A stretch of 64,000 bases of DNA. Origin: Thermincola carboxydiphila. GTDB lineage: Bacteria; Bacillota; Thermincolia; Thermincolales; UBA2595. Both the position numbers and the translations under genes were made by a program. The stretch lies in contig JAENYP010000005.1 in assembly GCA_016841725.1 (NCBI GenBank), positions 148,368-212,367 on the forward strand. Direction: 5' to 3'. Below the pieces are notes generated by a model, which did not search any database, was not told the origin of the DNA, and saw only the letters and a program-made list of their open reading frames with translations. Shown here piece after piece: positions 19,841 through 30,100 of this stretch. Every line of letters begins with the position of its first letter. Position 1 is the stretch's first letter.

Positions 19841-20365
19841 TTGATCAGCATGCCCATATGTCCCGGAGGGCAGATCTATGTTATTCAGGCAGGTGATACT
19901 CTATACTTCATCGCGCGTCGTTTTAATATCCCGGTTAATGTTCTTCTGATGGCTAATCCCGGTATCGATCCGTATAACCTGATGATCGGCCAGATTATCT
20001 GTGTACCGGAAACCCCTCCGGTGCCGGAGCCCGGCCCGGAAATTGTGACTCTCAATCCCACTGATATAACCCCCGACTCAAAGGGTGTGGCCTTTATCGA
20101 ATCCGATGCGGTGACCGCTTTTGTAACCAATGTGCCGCAGCCTGATGAACTTCCAGATGGTGAGGTTTATAAGCTATGGGTTAGAGAGTCCGGCAACGGT
20201 CAACAGGTGGTCACCACCATGGAAGAAATTTTTCCCGGTTACTGGGGCGGACGTGTGGAAGTGGATTTTCCCCTGACTACAGGTGTCTCTATCCTGATTA
20301 CTTCTGCGCAGGAGGAAAACACTACAGCTCCGGCAGGTCTCGGGGTTGCTGAAAAAATACTGTAA
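19841..20365 (+). CDS. LysM-domain protein
   Basis: IYVIQAGDTLYFIARRFNIPVNVLLMANPGIDPYNLMIGQIICVP. Confidence 0.85.
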   Translation: MISMPICPGGQIYVIQAGDTLYFIARRFNIPVNVLLMANPGIDPYNLMIGQIICVPETPPVPEPGPEIVTLNPTDITPDSKGVAFIESDAVTAFVTNVPQPDELPDGEVYKLWVRESGNGQQVVTTMEEIFPGYWGGRVEVDFPLTTGVSILITSAQEENTTAPAGLGVAEKIL

Positions 20366-20427
20366 ATCCAGCTTACCCTTGACAGCATCACCCTAAGTAA
20401 TCCGGCACTCCTGAAGCATCTCCCTGA

Positions 20428-20863
20428 CTAATCCGGTATCCCTGACAACATCTCCCTGATCATCCTGGCATTTCGGACAGCCTGTCCCTGGTAATGGTTA
20501 TTGAGACTGACAAAAACGTGCTCTGCTTTTTCGGCCATTTTAATAATCTTGGGTATCCATTCTGCCAGTTCTTCCTTTGAATAAAGATAGTTATACCGTT
20601 CATATGATTCTTTATGATGATACCAATTGGCCGAATTACGCCCATGGAACCTGACATACCCCACCCGGGATGGCAGCCACAGGACGGACAAGCCCTTTTA
20701 GGTCAGGTTCATCCACTGATACAGTAGAGTTTATCTCGGTAAAAGCGAATTCACGGGCATAATATTCCAGCATTTCGCCTTTTTTGATTCCTTCCGGGTA
20801 TACCGGACCAATCCAGTCAGGATAGCTGTAACCGGCAGTGCCTATGTGAATCAAATATCTCAC
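20428..20863 (-). pseudogene. DUF72 (YecE-like) protein with internal deletion/frameshift
   Basis: N-terminus RYLIHIGTAGYSYPDWIGPVYPEG..FTEINSTVS; C-terminus GYVRFHGRNSANWYHHKESYERYNYLYSKEELAEW in another frame; the central region is missing. Confidence 0.7.
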
Positions 20864-20940
20864 CTCAAAAACCAAGGAGAAGTATTCTCCTTGCAGCTTA
20901 TTGACAAACTTCATATTTTTTAGCATTGAATTGTAATATT

Positions 20941-21059
20941 GACAGGGGCAGATGAATTCCTCCGGCGGGCTACATCTCCGCCGGCAGCAGCTCCCGCTTC
21001 GCGGGTCGCTGGCCGGTCGGACGACAGACTCCGCCATCCGGAACACATCTACCCCTGTC
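20941..21059. repeat. 119-bp modular palindromic element, copy A
   Basis: GACAGGGGCAGATGAATTCCTCCGGCGGGC...GACGACAGACTCCGCCATCCGGAACACATCTACCCCTGTC; inverted relative to 41022..41141. Confidence 0.85.
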
Positions 21060-21382
21060 TTATAACATTTTAATCTCAAAATCACTGACTTTGTCAACAG
21101 CCTGCAAGGAGAAGTTTTCTCCCTTGGTCATAATGTAAGGACGACATGAAATTAATAAGGGGCAACCTGTTTGCCCCTTGGGAGGTTACGTTCCTCCGTC
21201 ACGTCAGGGTTTAACCTGTTACCCTTCTACTTATATTATATGAAAACTTCCCTGCTAATACAAGGAAATCAGTAAGGTATTTTGTATACTTGAGATTCCC
21301 CTTCTATAACATCCGAGAGGATTCACCGTGAATATGTCGAAAAAGAGAGGGAAATAACTAATCAGCATAACGGGGTGATAAT

Positions 21383-22081
21383 TTGAATTCCGATACCAGG
21401 ACTGAAACTCTCGTCAAAACAAAAATCGGGGAAGAGGCTTTTGACATCGAACGGGTTTATTTTGTGAAAACCGACCGCAGATCAAACCCGCGCAAAATTG
21501 ACCCCTTCAGGTATTTTGAGGGCAGCCTGCCGGTACTGGTTTCAGCCCCTCACTCGGTGCGGCACATCCGTCACAAGAAAATCAAGCCTTCTGATGAGTT
21601 TACCGGCTCCATAGCGTGTATTCTAAAAAAACTAACGGGCTGCCACAGTCTTGCGGTAACAAAACTTTACGGAGGAGACCCCAATTTTGACGATAAATGT
21701 ATTTATAAAGAGTCAATTAAAAACATCACTGCTGCTAACAAGCCCAAGATAGTTATTGATATTCACGGCGCTTCCAGAGAGCATGATTTTGACATTGACA
21801 TCGGTACCATGAAAGGGAACTCCCTGCTGGGCAAAAGCCGTTATGTCGCGCTGCTCAGGGATTCGCTTGAAAAACACGGCATCAGCACCATTTCGGAAAA
21901 CCGCTTTACAATATCCGGCCAGAACACTGTTACCAGCTATGTTTCCCAACACCTCGGCATTCCGGCGCTCCAACTGGAAATTAATAAACGCTTCCGCGCT
22001 CCGCACCAGAACCCGGAAGATTACTGCCGCATGGTGGCAGCCCTGGCAGAATTTATCCAAAAAATAGGCTCCCGGAAATGA
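21383..22081 (+). CDS. N-formylglutamate amidohydrolase family protein
   Basis: VLVSAPHSVRHIR...IVIDIHGASREHDFDIDIGT; LQLEINKRFR. Confidence 0.65.
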   Translation: MNSDTRTETLVKTKIGEEAFDIERVYFVKTDRRSNPRKIDPFRYFEGSLPVLVSAPHSVRHIRHKKIKPSDEFTGSIACILKKLTGCHSLAVTKLYGGDPNFDDKCIYKESIKNITAANKPKIVIDIHGASREHDFDIDIGTMKGNSLLGKSRYVALLRDSLEKHGISTISENRFTISGQNTVTSYVSQHLGIPALQLEINKRFRAPHQNPEDYCRMVAALAEFIQKIGSRK

Positions 22082-22112
22082 CCGGGAATGAATTATGGTG
22101 AGGTATTGTACC

Positions 22113-22399
22113 GATTTTCCACGCTGACGCCGGAGAAATCTAACCTTGTTCCTGGCGAAGCCACAGACTAAACCGCCAATTCGGCTCTACCCGCAGGGGG
22201 CACGCCGGATCCGTAAAGGCGCTGAAGCGCCTACGGCTCCGCTGCTGCCTCAATGGCGGCTACGCCATCCATACCCGCAAGGGGTAGGCCGGAAGCCGTA
22301 AGCCGCTAAAGCGGCAACGGCTCCGCACTGGCTCCGGTCTGTGGCTTCGCCTAGCGGAACTGCGGTAATATTTCTCACGGCGTCAGCGTAAGGAAAATC
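22113..22399. repeat. 287-bp foldback element with nested hairpins
   Basis: Ends GATTTTCCACGCTGACGCCGGAGAAAT / ATTTCTCACGGCGTCAGCGTAAGGAAAATC; inner perfect 14-bp pair GGCGAAGCCACAGA (22154) / TCTGTGGCTTCGCC (22338). Confidence 0.85.
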
Positions 22400-22594
22400 T
22401 TGTATAATAGCTACCATATTCCAAAGGCGCAGAGCCGTTAACATAAAGGAACTTTTATTTCAGAGAGACTTATAAGAACCTTATTATTTCTGCTAACACT
22501 CTGTTAATCACAGCACTCTGTTGATTAAAACACTCTGTGATTATAGCACTTCATTGACAGTTGAACAATTTTTCATTATATCTGACCTGGGGGT

Positions 22595-22739
22595 GGGAAA
22601 ATGCTTCCTGACAAGGCGCACGGCTGACCGTAACCACAGGCGTACTGGGCCCCCAGGCCCCCATTTTGTTACCGGAACCCCGGCTCCTACGGAGCCGCCG
22701 TTCCGACAAAACGGGGGGCCCCCGGGAAACATTTTCCCC
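22595..22739. repeat. 145-bp foldback element
   Basis: GGGAAAATGCTTCC..GGGCCCCCAGGCCCCCATTTTGTTACCGGAACCCCGGCTCC-TACG-GAGCCGCCGTTCCGACAAAACGGGGGGCCCCCGGGAAACATTTTCCCC. Confidence 0.75.
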
Positions 22740-22828
22740 TGCATGCACAATTCCCTTTTCCCGGCAATTAAATAAGGTGGTCTTATTATCGACCACCTTA
22801 TTATTATTCTATATGAGGCTAAAATGCC

Positions 22829-22936
22829 TTATTTTCCGAAGAGCAAAACAAACAGAAAAATCGTTGAGACTCCAACTGACACAGTACCTATAAGTGCACC
22901 GAGCAGCCTATTGCCAATTGAATACTCGTAACTCAT
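22829..22936 (-). CDS. Small membrane protein, 35 aa
   Basis: MSYEYSIGNRLLGALIGTVSVGVSTIFLFVLLFGK* preceded by AAGGAGGGGGTTAGT; below the ORF-track cut-off. Confidence 0.5.
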   Translation of the reverse strand: MSYEYSIGNRLLGALIGTVSVGVSTIFLFVLLFGK

Positions 22937-23103
22937 ACTAACCCCCTCCTTATTCAGTTTGTATGGATTAAACTTTAATCACACCTTATATATTTCTCTT
23001 CGCAGAAATTTTTTTAAATCCTTCTTAAATTTGTGCTTAAATTTGCATTTTTGTATATTTTGTGTTTTTCTATATTATGTAACACCTTGAAAGGAAGTTG
23101 CCC

Positions 23104-23718
23104 ATGCCAAAGATATTTGTGATTACAAACAGGACTCTTACCAAAGGCAGGCCCCTGGTTTCTGTCATTAGGGAAGCAGCTGCCACAGGAGCAGATGCCG
23201 TTATCCTCCGTGAAAAAGACCTGGCTGTGGCGGAGCTGTATGAACTGGGCGCTGAGATGTCAGCTATTTGTACAGGCACCGAAACAAAACTGATAATCAA
23301 CTCAAGTGTGGAAACCGCAATAGCCTGTAATGCCTCCGGGATCCACCTGGGGACAGGCAGCCTGCCGCTGAAAGTTGTCAGGGCAATGGTCCCTGAAAAA
23401 ATTGTCGGAGTTTCGGTACACAGCACAGCAGAGGCTCTCCAGGCACAGGCTGATGGCGCAGACTATATTTTGGCAGGCCATGTTTTCCCTACCCTTAGTA
23501 AGCCCGGCCTGGCCGGAAGGGGTCTGGACTTTATCAGCTCAGTAAAAGCTTCTGTTAAGATACCGGTAATTGCCATTGGAGGCATAAACCCTGAAAATGT
23601 AGCTGGGGTTATCCAGGCAGGCGCAAATGGTATTGCCGTAATGTCCCTGGTGATGGAGGCAGCCGATATCACCGGGACCATAAAAGCCTTGCGCCGGTCA
23701 ATGCTGTCAGTGCAGTGA
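23104..23718 (+). CDS. thiE: Thiamine-phosphate synthase family protein (ThiE/TenI)
   Basis: AVILREKDL; GIHLGTGSLPL; GADYILAGHVFPTLSKPGLAGRGLDFI; IAIGGINPENV. Confidence 0.8.
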   Translation: MPKIFVITNRTLTKGRPLVSVIREAAATGADAVILREKDLAVAELYELGAEMSAICTGTETKLIINSSVETAIACNASGIHLGTGSLPLKVVRAMVPEKIVGVSVHSTAEALQAQADGADYILAGHVFPTLSKPGLAGRGLDFISSVKASVKIPVIAIGGINPENVAGVIQAGANGIAVMSLVMEAADITGTIKALRRSMLSVQ

Positions 23719-23866
23719 TTGCAGCAACCAAGTCCCACTCACTGGAGCTGCCACCCGGTAGCGACAGGGAGTATTCTGATGACTTCCCGGTTTTTGGCGT
23801 GGCAACCCCTCCCCATTTTTACTCATTCACAAAAGAATAGATATGCGGGAGGAGCCTTAATTATAA

Positions 23867-24568
23867 CTAACAAAATAATCCGGTGACTGCAAAAAAGACT
23901 GCGGCGCTCAATAAAATGCCCCCAGCATACTGGCTAAAATCATGTTTATTCATAGTCAATCTGGCCCAGCCGATAGGGATCAGGATTAAAAAAAGCCACC
24001 AGAACTGCCAGCCATACAGGTAATTCACGGTACTGTATATGAGAGTATTCAGTCCGCCGTGAAAACTTATTTTCCAGTAAATTGTTACCAAAACAAGACT
24101 GAGGGTGGCCAGAAATACTGCGCCGGTAATAATAAACAGTTCCCTGTTCAAAAAAAATGTTATCCCGACAGCAACGGCAAAGGAAACCATGCACTTCAGG
24201 GTGAAGTCAACCCGTTTAATTCTCTGGGTTATATCAACATCAAATTGTTTTCTGATCAATACAAGGTACAAAAAATACCCAAAGGGGATAACAAAAACGA
24301 ATAATAACAGTATAGGAAAATAGACCACTTGTTTGTGTACCGGCAGGCTGACATTCCGGAGCACCAGCCAAACCATCAGCGGCAGCCAGATAAGCGGTTC
24401 GGTTATTCTGGATATTATTTTAGCCGCAAGCAGTGCTCTGCTGTGGCGGGAAGATGCAGTGTCCGGGCTCAAATTCCCCATCCTTTGTTTTTGGCTTGGT
24501 ATTTGCGGTATTTGAAACTTATTTCGCTGTAAACACCACATATCCCTCCTGTTATTATGTACATTCAC
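23867..24568 (-). CDS. Integral membrane PAP2-like phosphatase
   Basis: Multiple TM segments; KISFHGG...GWARLTMNKHDFSQYAGG. Confidence 0.5.
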   Translation of the reverse strand: MNVHNNRRDMWCLQRNKFQIPQIPSQKQRMGNLSPDTASSRHSRALLAAKIISRITEPLIWLPLMVWLVLRNVSLPVHKQVVYFPILLLFVFVIPFGYFLYLVLIRKQFDVDITQRIKRVDFTLKCMVSFAVAVGITFFLNRELFIITGAVFLATLSLVLVTIYWKISFHGGLNTLIYSTVNYLYGWQFWWLFLILIPIGWARLTMNKHDFSQYAGGILLSAAVFFAVTGLFC

Positions 24569-24647
24569 CTGTGTAAAAAAACAGGCCCGCCCTCTTCCAA
24601 AACCCGGAAAAGGGACGGCCTGTTTTCAGCAATCACTTATGGCCCCC

Positions 24648-24965
24648 TTATTTTGACATGTCTGATTCACAGATCGGGCAGGTAAAATCCCACTCCGCCC
24701 AGCATACATTACACATAGTCACGCCACAGTCACAGCTTTTGGCATCTGTGACAGGTGTCTTTTGTTTACAAACCCGGCACCAGTAATAGGCTGTAACAGT
24801 CCACCCGGATTTACGCTGTTCTCTGATAGGTTCTGCGGTCTCACCAAATGATATCTCTTCAGTCTCGACAGGTTTGGTGATAATGTGCAGAGAAGGGCTG
24901 TCAGGCTCTTGAGATGCCTGTCGGTTTTCATCGGTCTGCAGTTTTTGTATTCCCTGTATTTGCAT
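24648..24965 (-). CDS. Small zinc-ribbon protein (paralog of 33483..33764)
   Basis: WCRVCKQKTPVTDAKSCDCGVTMCNVCWAEWDFTCPICES. Confidence 0.65.
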   Translation of the reverse strand: MQIQGIQKLQTDENRQASQEPDSPSLHIITKPVETEEISFGETAEPIREQRKSGWTVTAYYWCRVCKQKTPVTDAKSCDCGVTMCNVCWAEWDFTCPICESDMSK

Positions 24966-25013
24966 ACCGTTTCCTCCTCGTTATTTTTTTACCTTTCAAA
25001 CCATGCTCCTCAC

Positions 25014-25961
25014 TCAGCCGGCCACCCGGGCAATTCCTGCTGCCTGCGGTCTCGGCAGCAAGCCGGCTTTTTCTGCGATTGACGGTACAATTTCCTCCCA
25101 GCCAACAGCCATTATGTGTACTCCACTGACACCCTTGATCTTCCTGATATGCTTTATCTGCTCCACACATATTTCCACAGCCTCGGCCTGCTGATCCTCT
25201 GCATTTTTAAGCCTGGTAACCATTTCATCCGGAACGATCATGCCGGAAACGTTTTTCTGCATATAGGCGGCCACTTTTGCCGATTTGACGGGCATTACCC
25301 CTGCCATTATGTAGGCCCGTTCGTGCAGACCGCGTTCCCTGACCAGTTCCATCCATCTCTCAAAACGCTCCAGGTCAAATATTATCTGTGTCTGGAAAAA
25401 CTGAGCCCCGGCATTGATTTTCTTTTCCATACGATAGACCCTGACTTCAAACGGGTCGGCAAAGGGGTTTGCCACTGCCCCGATAAAGAACCGGGGCTCA
25501 TCTTTTTTAATTGCCTCACCACAGGCAAACACCTTTTCATCTTTCATCCTTTTAACCATCCTGATCAACTGGATGGAATCTACATCAAATACGTTTGCCG
25601 CGGTGGGGTGGTTTCCGAAGGACTGGTGGTCACCTGTTAGACAGAGCATGTTTTTCATACCCAGGCTGTAGGCTCCCAGAAGATCACTCTGGATGGCAAT
25701 CCTGTTCCGGTCCCGGCAGGTCATCTGAATAATCGGTTCCCCGCCGGCCTTAAGGACGTGCATCCCCGCCGCAATACTGGACAGACGCACAATTGCTGTC
25801 TGGTTATCTGTCAGGTTGGTAGCGTCACAATAACCCTTCAGGTGTTCGGCGTGTTTCCTTATCCCTTCGCCATTAGCCGACTTGGGTGGACCGATTTCAC
25901 CGGTAACCACGAACTCACCCTGTTCAAAAAGTGTCTGCAGACGTGATTTATTCTCACTCAC
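25014..25961 (-). CDS. metF: 5,10-methylenetetrahydrofolate reductase MetF
   Basis: FVVTGEIGPPKSANGEGIRKHAEHLKGYCDATNLTDNQTAIVRLSSIAAG; LCLTGDHQSFGNHPTA. Confidence 0.9.
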   Translation of the reverse strand: MSENKSRLQTLFEQGEFVVTGEIGPPKSANGEGIRKHAEHLKGYCDATNLTDNQTAIVRLSSIAAGMHVLKAGGEPIIQMTCRDRNRIAIQSDLLGAYSLGMKNMLCLTGDHQSFGNHPTAANVFDVDSIQLIRMVKRMKDEKVFACGEAIKKDEPRFFIGAVANPFADPFEVRVYRMEKKINAGAQFFQTQIIFDLERFERWMELVRERGLHERAYIMAGVMPVKSAKVAAYMQKNVSGMIVPDEMVTRLKNAEDQQAEAVEICVEQIKHIRKIKGVSGVHIMAVGWEEIVPSIAEKAGLLPRPQAAGIARVAG

Positions 25962-26625
25962 TTATCATCACATCCTCTCTGATCAGTTTGCGCGGCCCGC
26001 CGTCCCTGGCTTTGGACCAGTCTTTCTCCGGCTCAATTTCCATAAGCCAATCCATCCGCCCCAGGGCGGCCATCCGCTTATATATCTGGTCCCAGATACA
26101 ATCAACATCCTTTACCTCGCACTTGCCGTTTTGTGACCCTCCACAGGGCCCGTTTAATATCCTCTTGGAACACCGGGCCACCGGACAGACACCCCCGGTT
26201 TTGTAAAGGATACATTCCCCGCACAATCCGCAGCGTTCTTCCCAAATACCGTGTTTCACCGAACCGCCTGCACTCTTGGTATTTAATGCGGGAATCACCC
26301 ATTTATCAGGGAAACGTTCCGCCACAAACTGGACCCCTACGCCACAGGCCATGGAAATAATGCACTCAGCCTCTTCGGCCAGTTTCTCGATTTGGTCCAG
26401 ATATTCCCACTCACACTGACGGGTTACAGTTTCCTCCAGTGTAATAAGCGGCCGGTCTCCCTGTTTCCGCAGCATCCGGAGAGATGCTGCCAGGACACCT
26501 ACTTCTTTCTCCCCGCCCGCCAAACACACGGTAACACATTCATTACACCCGAGCAGCAGCACTTTATCAAAATTGGCCGTCATTTTGGCAATTTCCTCAA
26601 ATGGTTTTTGTTCGGCAATAATCAC
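25954..26625 (-). CDS. metV: Methylenetetrahydrofolate reductase C-terminal/zinc subunit MetV
   Basis: CNECVTVCLAGGEKEV; CGLCGECILYKTGGVCPVARCSKRILNGPCGGSQNGKCEV. Confidence 0.85.
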   Translation of the reverse strand: MIIAEQKPFEEIAKMTANFDKVLLLGCNECVTVCLAGGEKEVGVLAASLRMLRKQGDRPLITLEETVTRQCEWEYLDQIEKLAEEAECIISMACGVGVQFVAERFPDKWVIPALNTKSAGGSVKHGIWEERCGLCGECILYKTGGVCPVARCSKRILNGPCGGSQNGKCEVKDVDCIWDQIYKRMAALGRMDWLMEIEPEKDWSKARDGGPRKLIREDVMISE

Positions 26626-26643
26626 AGGTCATCACCTCTTTCC

Positions 26644-27108
26644 TTATTGTTGACCGGCAGCTGGTTCAGCTTCACAGTTCAGTTGGCTGGGTTCAACTTT
26701 ACGGTTCAGGGGGCTGGGGCCGAGCTTTTTAATCCGTTCGTGCATTTCATGGGCAATTTCCGCAAACCTCGGGCCCATGGAACCTGACAGGTTATACATC
26801 TCCACCCTGTCGCCGCCGATGCCCACATCATCAAGAATTTTCTTGGCCTGAGCCACCCTCAGCTTGGCCCGGTAGTTGCCTTTCAGGAAGTGACAGTCAC
26901 CTTCCAGGCATCCGGCCACATATACCCCGTCAGCGCCGTCCTCAAAAGCCTGCAGGATAAGCCGGATATCGATCCTACCGGAACAGGGCTGTTCGATCAT
27001 CCTTACTGTCGGAGGGTACTGGAGGCGCATGGAGCCTGCCAGGTCAGCCGCAGAGTATGCGCAGTAATAACAGCAGAAGGCGACTATTTTAGGCTGGAAA
27101 TCACTCAT
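26644..27108 (-). CDS. mvhD: MvhD-type hydrogenase iron-sulfur subunit
   Basis: KIVAFCCYYCAYSAADLAGSMRLQYPPTVRMIEQPCSGRIDIRLILQAFEDGADGVYVAGCLEGDCHFLKGN. Confidence 0.9.
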   Translation of the reverse strand: MSDFQPKIVAFCCYYCAYSAADLAGSMRLQYPPTVRMIEQPCSGRIDIRLILQAFEDGADGVYVAGCLEGDCHFLKGNYRAKLRVAQAKKILDDVGIGGDRVEMYNLSGSMGPRFAEIAHEMHERIKKLGPSPLNRKVEPSQLNCEAEPAAGQQ

Positions 27109-27158
27109 CAAAACACACCCTCTTTCCATTAGTCTTCGTTCCATAAACCATGTCTGCT

Positions 27159-30100
27159 CTAAACCACACCATGTATCTTTTCAATCATCTGGTCATCTTT
27201 ATAATGAAGCAGCTGCAGCGCCTTACCGGGGCATTCCCCTACACACGTGCCACAGCCGTGGCACTGGACCGGGTCTATCTCAGCAACCATATCCCTGTTG
27301 ATTACCGGGACCCCGTAAGGGCAAACCCTGACACAGGTAAGACAGGCCGCACAACGCTCAGGTTTGACCACTGCTGCCACTACCCCTCCAACCATCAGGT
27401 GCGGCTGGGCCAGGATGGTACATGCCCTGGCAACAGCGCCCTGGGCCTGATAAATACTTTCAGCCGCATTTTTGGGTGAATGGGCCAGCCCGCACAGGAA
27501 CAGTCCTGCTGAAGGGAAATCCATGGGCCCCAGCTTGGCGTGGGTCTCCACAAAGAACCCATCCTCATTCCGCGGCACTTTCAGCATCGTTCCCAGAGCA
27601 TCCGAACCCGCGGCAGGGCCGATTCCCGTAGCCAGGGCAACCAGGTCAGGGGTAAGGGGTAAGACATATCCGGAATCAGGGTCATAAACATCTATTTTCA
27701 GGCTGCCGTCCTGCCGGGGGACCACTTCCGGCCTGCCGGCCCCGGTATAATGGACAAAACAGACTCCCATTTCCCTGGCCCGCTTGTAGTACTGTTCATA
27801 GAAACCGTAGGTCCGGATATCCCTGTGCAGGATATAAACCCGGGCAGCAGGGTTCTCCTCCTTGATACGGATGGCGTTCTTCACAGACTGGGTACAGCAG
27901 GTACGGCTGCAGTATTTGAGAACCTCCTCATCACCTGCGGAAGCACACTGGATAAAAACTACCTCTTTTATCTTCCGCGGGTCTGTAATCCCATTACTGA
28001 GGTTAGCCTCAAGATCCCTGACTGTAATAATGCGTTCATTCCTGCCATAGGCATATTTTTCATCAGGAGGGGTTTCCCGGCCTCCGGTGGCCACGATGAC
28101 AACACCGTGTTCAATCCTGAAGGTGTTCCTTACCGGGCTTTCACCGCTTTTACCCTGGGAAACAGTTGCTGTGAAATGCCCCTGATGGCCGCTCAACTCT
28201 TCCAGTTCGGCATTGGTAGATAAGTGAATCAGCGGGTTATCATTGACCCTGGCAATAGTGTTTTTCAGGAATTCCTGCAGGTTCCTCCCCTCAGGAGTAG
28301 TCTGCAGGTATCTCAGGTTACCGCCCAGGTACTCTTCCCGTTCCACCAGGTAAGACTCAAAACCCTGGTCTGCCAGGCTCAGGGCAGCTGTCATCCCTGA
28401 AATACCGCCGCCAAGTATCAGCGCCCTGGGGACAACAGGTACGGGATGCATGTGCAGTTCTTCGTGGGTCTGCACCTTCCTTACAGCCATCCTGACCAGA
28501 TCCTTGGCTTTTTCGGTGGCTTCTGCCGGGAATCCCCGGTGGACCCAGGAACACTGGTCCCTGATATTGGCCATTTCAAACAGGAACTGGTTCAGCCCGG
28601 CATCCCTGAGGGCCTCCCGGAACAGGGGCTGGTGGGTGCGGATGGTACAGGAAGCAACAACCACCCTGTTAAGGCTTTGTTCGCTGATGGTTTTCTTTAT
28701 CAGGTTAACAGTATCCTGAGAACAGGTATAGAGGTTCTCCTCGGCGTAGGCCACATTAGGCAGGCTGCGGGTATATTCCAGGACTGCCGGCACATCTACC
28801 ACTGAGGCAATGTTGATCCCACAGCGGCAGATAAAGACACCGACCCGCGGCTGTTCTCCGCTGACACTTCGCTCCGGAGGGTATTTCTTGGTTCTGACCA
28901 TTTTCCCCCGCGATGGGGCCATATCAATAGCCGCAGATGCCGCGGCAGCGCTGGCATTCATCACTGTTTCGGGAATATCCCGGGGGCCCTGGAAGCCTCC
29001 GGCAACATAGATTCCGCTTTTGGATGACCTGGTCGGATCCAGGGGGTCGGTCCAGGCGAAACCATACTCATTGATTCTGATGCCTGTTGCTCCGGCCAGT
29101 TTTTCCGCATCCGCCGGAGGCCTGACGCCGATTGCCAGGACAACCATCTGAAACTCTTCAGTAACAAGCTCCCCATTTTGCATGTATTTGAGGGAGAGGT
29201 TCCCGGTCTCCGGGTCCTCCTTAACCGATGATATCATTGCCCTCACATAGCGCACACCGGAATTAACCGCAGAATTGACATATTTGTCAAAGTTCTTTCC
29301 ATATGACCTCATATCCAGATAGAAGATGGCAGGTTCAATATTGGCATCGTGTTCTTTGGCAATAATAGCCTCTTTGGTGGAATACATGCAGCAAATGGAG
29401 GAACAGTACTCCGAACCACGCTCACAGTCCCGGGAGCCCACACACTGGATAAAGGCAACCTTTTTAGGGGGTGTATGATCAGAAGGCCTGACAACATGGC
29501 CCTGTGACGGTCCGGTGGAACTGAGCAGCCGTTCAAAGTCCATTGATGTAATCACATTTTTATAATAACCGTATCCGTATTCTCCCCTGAGCCGGGCATC
29601 ATAGAGATCAAAACCGGGGGCCAGAATAACAGAACCGACGGCAACTGTTTCCTCACTCCCTCTGTCTTCGTGGAGAACGGCATTTTTCTTACAGGCCGAG
29701 ACACACTGGAAACACTCACAGCACACACCGCAGTTCAGGCATCTCCCGGCCTCTGCCATGGCCATTTCCGAGGTATATGCCAGGACAACCTCCTGGAAGG
29801 TCTGTTTGCGCTCCGCAATGCCTATCCTGTCAGGAACTATCCGCGCCTTTTTGGGGATATTGACCAGTTCTGCAGGGGATTTGACAGCTTCGGGAAGCCT
29901 TTCCCCTGGGCCTCTGTCCTCCCTGAGGTCACTCCCGTTAATATACCGGTCAATGGATTCGGCAGCCTCTTTCCCTGCCGCCGCGGCTTCTATGAGGGTT
30001 GCCGGTCCGGTAACAGCATCACCGCCGGCAAATACACCGGGAATATTGGTTTCCAGGGTAACCTGGTCAATCCTGATATTCCTTTTGTTCCTGGCAACTG

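Noticed and set aside
22521-22893. ORFs on both strands across 22.5-22.9 kb
   Set aside because: They are products of the GC-rich foldback element; overlapping in several frames with low-complexity Pro/Gly/Arg content and no SD.
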